Notes under the pieces: model-generated
The model's input: only the letters and a program-made list of their open reading frames with translations
Told to the model about the DNA's origin: nothing
The model's database searches: none
Source: DASVXQ01 sp046727955
GTDB lineage: Bacteria; Actinomycetota; CALGFH01
Assembly: GCA_046727955.1 (NCBI GenBank)
Contig: JBKPDO010000393.1
Location: 1-44,910 of the forward strand
DNA length: 44,910 nt
Reading direction: 5' to 3'
Translations under genes and position numbers: made by a program
In this document: positions 8,888 to 19,513 of the stretch, one piece after another
Numbering within the stretch: position 1 is the stretch's first letter
Layout of the letters: each line of letters opens with the position of its first letter

Positions 8888-10034
8888 TCATGGCCGAGTC
8901 ACACGCCCGACGAACAGGAGCTGGCCGCTTTCCACGTCTCGGACGACGAACAGGAAGGGGCGGTCGACCCGCAGCTCGATCGGGCCGTGGGGGACGAGCA
9001 CGCTGACGAGCACCATGGTGGCGCCGGTCGCCGCCGCAGCGATGGTGCCGCGCTCGTCCACCTCGACGTGGGCGCGTTGCACCACCCGGTCGATGCGGAG
9101 CGCCTCCGACTCGCTGATTCCCGAGAAGTCCGCCGAGCCCGTCAGGGCGCTCTGCATGCCGAGCGCCATCAGCGGCTGGCGCAGGTCGTGGCTCGAGTCG
9201 AAGGTGAACTTGGGGAGGGCGAGCCGGACCCGCTGCTTCCGCAGCCGCCCGAGCGCGTCGCCCAGCCGGCCGGCGTCCAGATCTGCCTGGAACGAGATGA
9301 ACGCGCCCGCATCGGGCAGGATCACGTCCATCGCCAGCCGCTCGCCACGGTACGGCAGCTCGACCGCCCGCCAGCCCCTGCCCTCGGCGTAGCCCAGGCG
9401 CGCCTCGCGGTGCAGCGTCTCGACCTCGACCCGGCCGCCGTCGAGCGGGTGGAACGGCTCCGGACGGGTCTCGCTCGGGTCGAACGCCTCGAGCCAGCGA
9501 GCCTCCAGGTAGATCGCGTTGGTGAGCACCAGCCGTGTGTCGCTGGGGATGGACCCCGGCCCGAACAGTGCGCCGATCTTGCCGGCGGTCTGCTCGGCGA
9601 TCAGGCGGTTGATGGCGCGCCGGGCGCCGTCTGGGTCGCGCCGGAAGTCGGCCTGGCGAAGGCCGGCGCGGAAGGCGCGGGCGAGCAGCTCGACCAGCTC
9701 AGGGTTCAGAGAGGCCGGCCTGCGCCCAGACCGCGTTGGAGATGCGCAGGTCCAGGCCGTCCGCGCCGGCCGCCTGGTCCACCAGTTCGGCGTCGAGCGC
9801 GCCGGCGGCCTCGGCCAGTCGCTCCGCGGGCAGGTCGGCGCGCAGCACCGCGGCGATCTCGCTCGCGGTGGCGCCGCGGGCACCGGGCAGCACCATGGCC
9901 AGCACGGTGGCCACGCTCGATGGCGACAGGACCAGGTTCTCGTCGCCGGTGCCGAGCTGCCGGTATAGGTCGAGCGCGAAGCCGGTCGAGGCGCGCGCCA
10001 AGGCGCTCGAGTCCGCGCTCCGGGTCCGTTCCAT
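8888..10034 (-). pseudogene. Serpin (serine protease inhibitor) interrupted by a frameshift
   Basis: Two minus-strand reading frames together make one serpin of about 382 residues, the usual family length. The N-terminal part (from ATG 10034) has GFALDLYRQLGTGDENLVLSP and ISNAVWAQAGLS, then runs into a stop. The C-terminal part resumes with LNPELVELLARAFRAGL, then NRLIAEQTAGKI, LVLTNAIYLEARW and the end block DRPFLFVVRDVESGQLLFVGRV. The hinge of the reactive loop is ERGTIAAAAT, the small-residue pattern of inhibitory serpins; counting gives Val at P1, which suggests elastase-like targets. The frame breaks at a CT run (AGAGAG on the plus strand, 9708-9713); two more bases would restore it. It could be a pseudogene, a sequencing error or a slippage site. 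No signal peptide is evident. Confidence 0.82.
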
Positions 10035-10086
10035 GGGCCTTGCCCCCTTGCCCCTTCGGCTCGCCTCCCGCGCGCTCTCTCCGCCG

Positions 10087-10165
10087 AGGTCCCACCCTAC
10101 GCCCGCGCGGCCTACCGTTCGCCCGCCGAGCCTACCCTCCGCCCGCCCAGGTCCCACCCTCCGCT
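10087..10165. repeat. Four imperfect ~20-bp tandem repeats upstream of the serpin
   Basis: Four units of about 20 bp, each containing CCTACC or CCCACC followed by CTxCGCCCGC or a close variant, run across the gap between the serpin start and the thioesterase stop and slightly into the thioesterase C-terminus. They may be slippage products. No regulatory role is shown. Confidence 0.5.
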
Positions 10166-11157
10166 CGCGTGGGTGGGGGGATCGGGCCTGGCGTCCCTCC
10201 CCCTCGGGCGCCGGCGAGCTGCCGCGACTGGGCCACCAGGTGGCCCCGCTCGTCCCACACCTCGACCTCTTCGTCGAACCAGCCGCCCTGCAACAGCCGC
10301 CCGCGAATGGCGCAGCGCAGCCAGCCGTCGCTGGGCAGGTCGCGCACGTAGACAGTCAGCTCGAGGGTCGGCGCCCAGGTCATGATGCCGAGCTCGAAGC
10401 TGGTCGGCGGCAGTGCGTCCACCGCCTGCAGCAGCCCGAGCGGGTCTGGTGGCCGGCCGTCGCGGAAGCGCACCCAGCCGCGAGCCTCCAGCCTGCCAGC
10501 GGGCTTGCCTCTGGCCCAGCCGGCGGTCGCGGGGTCGAGCCGCATGTCGAGCCGCTCGACAATGGCGACCCGCAGGCCGCTGCCGGGCAGCTCCACCTGG
10601 CCGGGGAGGCAATCGTCCACCGGAGGCAGCTCGGGCGGCTCGCTGTCGGCGCGCCATGCGGGCTCGGCGCCCGGCTCGAGCCGCCCGGAGCTGACTAGTG
10701 CCTCGAGGCAGGGCTGGCCCTGCTGCAGCAGGGTGGCCCGGGCGGTCGACACGGAGCGACCGTTGCGCAGCGCCTGGACCTCCAGCTCCCCCGGACCAGT
10801 CGAGGGTGGCGCCAGGAAGTGGCTGCTGACCGCGAGCGGGTGGGGCTGGCCGGTCACCATGAGCGCCGCCCTGGTCGCCAGGGCGATCAGGTAGCCGCCG
10901 TTCGGGCGGCTCCCGATGGTCCAGCCAGGGTCGATGGTGGCGCTGAAGCCTGCCCCGGTGGGCACGATCGCGGTAGCGAGGTCGAATTCGAAGACCCTGA
11001 CCTCCCCGGCCGCCAGGGCGTCCTCGGTCGCCGGGACATCCCCGGTCACCGGCGGGTGCTCAGCGACCGGGGTGTCCTCGGTCGCCGGGGCGTCCTCGGT
11101 GACTGGAGCTTCATCACTCGCCGTGGCGCCTTCTGTCGCCGGGCCCTCGTCTCCCAT
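10132..11157 (-). CDS. TesB-like acyl-CoA thioesterase with repeat-rich N-terminus
   Basis: A 341-residue double-hotdog thioesterase-family protein. The first hotdog carries the typical start of the family, WTIGSRPNGGYLIALATRAAL, and HPLAVSSHFLAPP. The second carries DPLGLLQAVDALPPTSFELG followed by APTLELTVYVRDLP and a DEEVEVWDERGHLVAQSRQLA end. It probably hydrolyses acyl-CoA to free acid; the substrate is unknown. ATG 11157 is chosen because GAGGAGG precedes it by about 4 nt. Residues 6-49 are imperfect hexapeptide repeats (ATEDTP, VTEDAP and similar), acidic and probably disordered, not part of the fold. The C-terminal tail is Gly/Pro-rich and reaches into the repeat upstream of the serpin. 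Confidence 0.78.
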   Translation of the reverse strand: MGDEGPATEGATASDEAPVTEDAPATEDTPVAEHPPVTGDVPATEDALAAGEVRVFEFDLATAIVPTGAGFSATIDPGWTIGSRPNGGYLIALATRAALMVTGQPHPLAVSSHFLAPPSTGPGELEVQALRNGRSVSTARATLLQQGQPCLEALVSSGRLEPGAEPAWRADSEPPELPPVDDCLPGQVELPGSGLRVAIVERLDMRLDPATAGWARGKPAGRLEARGWVRFRDGRPPDPLGLLQAVDALPPTSFELGIMTWAPTLELTVYVRDLPSDGWLRCAIRGRLLQGGWFDEEVEVWDERGHLVAQSRQLAGARGGGTPGPIPPPTRAEGGTWAGGG

Positions 11158-11323
11158 GCAGCCTCCTCGATGCGGGCAAGGCAGCCTGCCAGGCGGGGAA
11201 CGGCGAGCGCAAGAGACACGCTCACCGAGGCATGAAACCGGCACGCCCGGCATTTCGCAAGTGGCCGATCGCCAGACGGTAGAGACCCGGTGCTCAGGCA
11301 GCCAGGAGTGCGGGTTGGGCCAC

Positions 11324-12367
11324 CTACCTGCCCGCGAGCAGATCGGGGCTGAGGTCGGCGAGCGTCGGGGTGCCACAGAGCGCGAGAGCGCGCTCCAGTT
11401 CCTCGCGATAGCCGTCGAGGACGGCGCGGACACCGGCGGCACCACCGGTGGCCAGGCCCCAAACGATCGGGCGGCCGACGAGTACCGCACGGGCGCCGAG
11501 AGCAAGCGCTTTCACCACGTCACTGCCCCGCCGGATGCCGCCGTCGACGTAGACCTCGGCGCGTCCCGCGACCGCGCCCACCACCTCCGGGAGCGCCTCC
11601 GCCGTGGTGACCGCGCCGTCGAGCTGGCGCCCACCGTGGTTGGACACCACGATCGCGGACGCCCCCGCCTCCAGGCAGGCGACCGCGTCGTCGCCGCGCA
11701 GGACGCCCTTGACCACTACCGGCAGCTCCGACAGCCCGCGCAGCCAGCCGATCACCTCTAGGGTCAGAGTGGGGTCGAAATGCCTGGCGATCTTCACCAC
11801 GTCGACCCGGGCCTCCGGCGCGGTCAGGTTGGCGAGTCCCGTCCAGGGCGGCAGCTCGAAGCGGTTGCGCAGGTCGCGCAGGCGGTTACCGGGAACGGGC
11901 AGGTCGGCCGTGAGCACCACGGCGCGGTAGCCGGCGGCCGCGGCGCGCTGGACCAGGTCGGTGGTGATGCGGCGGTCGCGGTAGACGTACAGCTGGAACC
12001 AGCGAGGCGCGTCCGGCGCTGCCCTGGCGACCTCCTCCAGGCTCACCGTGGATTGGGTGGAGAGCAGCACCAGCGCGCCGGCGCCGGCGGCGCCGCGCTG
12101 CGTGGCCAGCTCCCCGTCCGGGTGCGCCAGGCGCTGGTAGGCGACGGGCGCGACCAGCACCGGCAGCGACAGCGGCGCGCCGAGCACCGTGGTCGCGGCG
12201 GAGACCTCGCCGACGCCCCGCAGTACGTGCGGGCGCAGCCGCAGGCGCTGCCACGAGGTCAGGTTCGCCGCGGCGGTCAGCTCGTCGTCCGCCCCGCCCA
12301 CGAAATAGTCGTAGGCGCCCGGCTCGAGCCGCTCCCGCGCCTCGCGCTCGAGCGCCGCGAGGTCCAT
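11324..12367 (-). CDS. FMN-dependent alpha-hydroxy-acid oxidase/dehydrogenase
   Basis: A 347-residue member of the lactate/glycolate oxidase family, which oxidises 2-hydroxy acids to 2-keto acids using FMN. Visible are AYDYFVGGADDELT near the N-terminus, PVLVAPVAYQRLAHPDGE, RWFQLYVYRDR, PVVVKGVLRGDDA (FMN lysine), IVVSNHGGRQLDGA with the catalytic His-Gly-Gly-Arg, and VYVDGGIRRGSDVVKALALGARAVLVGRP for FMN phosphate binding. The start MDLAALEREARERLEP at 12367 is preferred over a longer upstream start; GGAGAG lies upstream. It follows the DUF4268 gene by 26 bp on the same strand. Whether it uses oxygen or a quinone, and which acid, cannot be told. Confidence 0.85.
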   Translation of the reverse strand: MDLAALEREARERLEPGAYDYFVGGADDELTAAANLTSWQRLRLRPHVLRGVGEVSAATTVLGAPLSLPVLVAPVAYQRLAHPDGELATQRGAAGAGALVLLSTQSTVSLEEVARAAPDAPRWFQLYVYRDRRITTDLVQRAAAAGYRAVVLTADLPVPGNRLRDLRNRFELPPWTGLANLTAPEARVDVVKIARHFDPTLTLEVIGWLRGLSELPVVVKGVLRGDDAVACLEAGASAIVVSNHGGRQLDGAVTTAEALPEVVGAVAGRAEVYVDGGIRRGSDVVKALALGARAVLVGRPIVWGLATGGAAGVRAVLDGYREELERALALCGTPTLADLSPDLLAGR

Positions 12368-12393
12368 CCGCCCGCTCTCCAGGCGCCCTTCGC

Positions 12394-13560
12394 CTACACT
12401 CCGCCCTGGACCCGCGAGAGCAGGATCTGCGCGGTCGAGCGCAGCCGGGCGTCCAGGGCGTCCATCAGCGCGACTACCGTCTCGGCCGCCCACTCCGCCG
12501 CCAGGCGCTGCTCGTCCAGATTGACGAGGTCACGCACCTCCCGGTAGTCGACGATGCGCGAGGCGCGCCGGTCGTCGAGCCGCTCCCAGGACAGAATGCG
12601 ACCGACCGCCGTCTCGATCGCCATGCGCTCGGCGAACAGGTCGTCGAACAGCCGCTTGGTGGCGGTCCGCTCCTGCATGTCCAGGTAGACCCCGGCGCGC
12701 ACGGCGCCGTTGGCGGTGAATGCCACGTCGTAGAAGCCGAACGGCCCGGCGGCGAAGCCGACCCAGTTCTCGTAGCCGAACTTGGGTACCCGGAAGCCCG
12801 GCTTGCGGCGCGCCACCGACTCGAACATCGCCTGGAAGAAGCTGTGGCGCACCTCGGCGGGCTGCAGGCCGCCGTCCTTCTCGGAGGCGAGCGGCGGCGG
12901 GACCGTGGGGATGTGGCTCGCTTCCCGCTGGGAGAGGGGGGACTGGACCGGGGCGTGGACCGGAGACTGGACCGGGGAAGGCGTGGGAGGCGGTGGTGGG
13001 GGTGGGGGCGGCGGCGCGGGCGGCGGGGTCCCGGTCGGGACACTTCCCAGCGGCCCCTGCCGGCGCCCGGACTTGCGCCAGTTCCGCGGCTGGACCACGA
13101 CGTCGAGGACGGGGGCCGGCAGTGACCGGCCGATCCTGACCAGGCCGAGCTCGACCCCGAAGAAGTCGACCTTGGAATCGGTGCGGTCGTTCAGCCACTC
13201 GAGGGTGCGGCGGGACTCCTGGTCGAAGCGAGGGGAGACCCATACCACCACCGCCGACTCCAGCGTGGAGGCGTGCGTGATGAGCTGGCCCAGCTGGTTG
13301 TGGTCGGCCTCCTCCAGCCGGTTCTCGATGACGATCGGGCGCCCGAGCGCATCGGTCCCGAGCACGTTGAACGAGCCGTTGTCGCCGTGGACCTCACGCT
13401 GCATCGGCGTGATGTCGATGCCGAGCGTCTGGCCCAGCAGGTCGACGTTCTGGACGAACCAGGGGGTCAGGTCAGGAAGCTGCTCACCCCAGAACGACCG
13501 CAGGTCGAGCCGCTCGAGGCGACCGAGGCCCAGCCTCTCCAGTTCCATTCGGGCCGCCAT
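12394..13560 (-). CDS. DUF4268 protein with PD-(D/E)XK-like N-terminal domain
   Basis: A 388-residue protein in two domains joined by a proline-rich linker. The N-terminal domain (to about residue 170) has VIENRLEEADHNQLGQLITHAS and VVVWVSPRFDQESRRTLEWLN, as in nuclease-like domains that precede DUF4268. The linker at about 178-210 is almost pure proline with SPVQ/SPVH repeats. The C-terminal domain (about 240-388) has RKPGFRVPKFGYENW and GVYLDMQERTATKRLFDDLF, typical of DUF4268. In homologues I recall, an acidic residue precedes the strand before the IEN motif; here the equivalent segment reads SFNVLGTD. Start is at 13560 after GGAGAGGAG. Such proteins resemble restriction-type nucleases, but no partner methylase is near. 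Confidence 0.7.
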   Translation of the reverse strand: MAARMELERLGLGRLERLDLRSFWGEQLPDLTPWFVQNVDLLGQTLGIDITPMQREVHGDNGSFNVLGTDALGRPIVIENRLEEADHNQLGQLITHASTLESAVVVWVSPRFDQESRRTLEWLNDRTDSKVDFFGVELGLVRIGRSLPAPVLDVVVQPRNWRKSGRRQGPLGSVPTGTPPPAPPPPPPPPPPTPSPVQSPVHAPVQSPLSQREASHIPTVPPPLASEKDGGLQPAEVRHSFFQAMFESVARRKPGFRVPKFGYENWVGFAAGPFGFYDVAFTANGAVRAGVYLDMQERTATKRLFDDLFAERMAIETAVGRILSWERLDDRRASRIVDYREVRDLVNLDEQRLAAEWAAETVVALMDALDARLRSTAQILLSRVQGGV

Positions 13561-13593
13561 CCCACTCCTCTCCGTTGCCCCCTTCGAGGGCCA

Positions 13594-13624
13594 GTTGTAC
13601 CCCGTCCCGATGGGGCGCCGTCAA
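13594..13624 (-). promoter_or_regulatory. Candidate promoter for the DUF4268 gene
   Basis: On the minus strand TTGACG (13619-13624) and TACAAC (13594-13599) are separated by 19 bp, upstream of the ATG at 13560. The spacing is longer than ideal, so confidence is low. It would let the DUF4268 gene be expressed separately from glgB, which ends 153 bp upstream. Confidence 0.3.
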
Positions 13625-13713
13625 ACCCGTCAGGTCCCTTAAACTACCTAGGCTAGTAACAATGGGTGGCGCCCAGGGGAGCGAAGCGACCCTCAGCGGC
13701 ACGTTTCAGCGGG

Positions 13714-15858
<2,145 letters not shown>

Positions 15859-15870
15859 GGGCATCGCCTT

Positions 15871-15887
15871 CCGTCGGCTACCGACGG
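15871..15887 (-). promoter_or_regulatory. Hairpin whose loop is the mak stop codon, next to the glgB ribosome site
   Basis: A perfect 7-bp inverted repeat CCGTCGG/CCGACGG has a 3-nt loop. In the mRNA sense the loop is TAG, the stop of mak. The glgB GGAAGG begins at the base of the 3' arm. A ribosome ending mak translation would melt the stem and expose the glgB site, so translational coupling is a natural reading (inference). Confidence 0.6.
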
Positions 15888-17305
15888 TTACGGGGGTGTT
15901 CCAGAGTAGCGGTGGCCTCCCGGTCCCCGAGCAGCCGCTGCACGCCGCCGAGCGGGATCGTGAGCCACGCCGGCCGGTGCCTGGCTTCGTACATCACCTC
16001 GTAGACCGCCTTGTCCAGCTCGTAGGCGCGCAGCAGCAGCTCCGGCTGCTCGGGGAGCCAGCCGCCCTTGGCCGCGGCTTCCATGTAGGCGTCGAGGAAG
16101 GCGCGCCGGCAGGCCTCGATCCAGCGCTGCGCCATCGCCGCGAGCCGTGCCAGCTCCTGCCTGCTCGGCCCGGGCGTGTCCGGGTCCTCGCCGAGCACCA
16201 GCGGCTGGTGGGCGGCGTAGTCGAAGGAGCGCAGCATGCCGGCGACGTCCTGCAGCGGGCTCGCCAGGCGGCGGCGCTCCTCGAGGCTGCGGGCCGGCTC
16301 GCCCTCGAAATCGATCACCATCCAGCGCTGGCCGACCCGCAGCAACTGGCCAAGGTGGTAGTCGCCATGGATGCGCTGCAGGTGGAGGGTCGTGCCGGCG
16401 GCGCGCACCGCCTGCGCGTAGACCGCCTCGATCTCCTGGCGGTACGGCGCCAGCTCGGGCACCAGCGCGGCGACCTGGGTGAGCTGGCCGACGAGCCGGG
16501 CGCTCAGGCGGCCCAGGTCGGGCTGGCCTTCCGAGACCTTGGGGAGGGCCTCGGCCAGGGCGGCGTGCAGCGCCGCGGTGAGCCGGCCGAGCTCGCGCGC
16601 CTCGCCGGCGAAGTTGCCAGGGTCGTCGAACTCGAAGTGGTCGGCGACCCGCTCGGTGGCGAGCCTCCAGCCCTGGACGCTGCCGGCGTAGTAGCGCTGC
16701 AGCACCCCGAGGGTCGATCCCAGCCCCTCGATCCAGCCGAGCGGCTCGGCGCAGGCGTCGAAGCCCTTGGCCCACAGCGCCCTGGTCACCTCCAGCTCCG
16801 GGTTCTCCCCCGGCTGCAGGAGCCGGAACAGCTTGAGGATCAGGCGGTTGGCGAAGACCAGCGAGGAGTTGGTCTGCTCGGCGCCGAGCAGCTTGCCCGG
16901 CCCGCGCAGGCTCTCGGTCCAGCCGCCCGAGCGGTGGAAGCGGAGCTGCTCCAGCGAGACCGCGCGCGACAGCAGGTCGAGGAAGACCGCTCCGAGCCGC
17001 TCGTCCGCGGTCGCGTCGTAGAACATCCCGTCGCGCGGCGCCCTGGTCTCGAGGATCACCGCGCTCGGGCTGCGGTCCACCAGCGACCGCGCCTCGAAGC
17101 CCTGGTCGTGGCCCATGGGCAGGTGGTAGCGCTCGGTGCCGCCGTCGCTGTACGCCACCCCGGCCACGACCACGTGGAGCGTGGGCCGGGCGCTGCGCAG
17201 CGGCACGTTCGCCTCGATGCGGACCTCGCCGATCTGCCGCCCCTTGCCGGCGAACCAGCGCTGGTGGGGCAGGAATGCGGCGAGGGCGGACTCGAGCTCG
17301 GTCAT
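15878..17305 (-). CDS. mak: Maltokinase (ATP-dependent, forms maltose 1-phosphate)
   Basis: A 475-residue maltokinase, supplying maltose 1-phosphate to GlgE. The N-terminal cap starts LAAFLPHQRWFAGKGR, a typical start for the family. The kinase core shows TNSSLVFANRLILKLFR (lysine strand), IHGDYHLGQLLR (catalytic loop Asp) and MVIDFEGEPARSLEERR (metal-binding Asp), as in eukaryotic-like aminoglycoside-phosphotransferase folds. The start at 17305 (MTELESALAAF) is chosen because upstream in-frame sequence overlaps glgE and looks non-coding; AGGG lies about 7 nt upstream. It begins 17 nt after the glgE stop. It is stand-alone and not fused to trehalose synthase; no treS is in the window. Confidence 0.9.
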   Translation of the reverse strand: MTELESALAAFLPHQRWFAGKGRQIGEVRIEANVPLRSARPTLHVVVAGVAYSDGGTERYHLPMGHDQGFEARSLVDRSPSAVILETRAPRDGMFYDATADERLGAVFLDLLSRAVSLEQLRFHRSGGWTESLRGPGKLLGAEQTNSSLVFANRLILKLFRLLQPGENPELEVTRALWAKGFDACAEPLGWIEGLGSTLGVLQRYYAGSVQGWRLATERVADHFEFDDPGNFAGEARELGRLTAALHAALAEALPKVSEGQPDLGRLSARLVGQLTQVAALVPELAPYRQEIEAVYAQAVRAAGTTLHLQRIHGDYHLGQLLRVGQRWMVIDFEGEPARSLEERRRLASPLQDVAGMLRSFDYAAHQPLVLGEDPDTPGPSRQELARLAAMAQRWIEACRRAFLDAYMEAAAKGGWLPEQPELLLRAYELDKAVYEVMYEARHRPAWLTIPLGGVQRLLGDREATATLEHPRNRR

Positions 17306-17322
17306 CTGCAAACCCTGGGGAG

Positions 17323-19266
<1,944 letters not shown>

Positions 19267-19308
19267 AAATAGCAACCTACCACCTGAAGCGGAGCCCGCC
19301 ACCGGGGG

Positions 19309-19487
19309 GTCCGGGGGGCTCCCTAGCGAGGCCCCTTCCCCCGTGAAGGGTGATCGGCAAGGCCGAGCGTAGCCCCCCGGTCGATACAGGGTCCGGGGGG
19401 CTCCCTAGCGAGGCCCCTTCCCCCGTGAAGGGTGATCGGCAAGGCCGAGCGTAGCCCCCCGGTCTATCAGGCGTCCGGGGGGCTCCG
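19309..19487. repeat. 82-bp tandem palindromic repeat (2.2 copies) between glgE and glgP
   Basis: Two copies start at 19309 and 19391, with a truncated third at 19473; the period is exactly 82 bp. The first 72 bases of the two full copies are identical and only the last ten differ. Each copy is closed by the 10-bp inverted repeat CCGGGGGGCT/AGCCCCCCGG and holds an inner CCCTTC/GAAGGG hairpin. The array occupies the divergent regulatory gap of two glycogen genes. Its function is not known. Confidence 0.85.
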
Positions 19488-19498
19488 CGTAGCGCTTG

Positions 19499-19504
19499 TA
19501 TAGT
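19499..19504 (+). promoter_or_regulatory. -10 box of glgP
   Basis: TATAGT matches the TANNNT -10 box of actinobacterial housekeeping promoters and ends 9 nt before the glgP ATG. The predicted start site would therefore fall only a few bases before the ATG, giving a very short leader. No clear -35 is seen, because the preceding DNA is the truncated third repeat copy. Confidence 0.5.
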
Positions 19505-19513
19505 CGGGGGATC

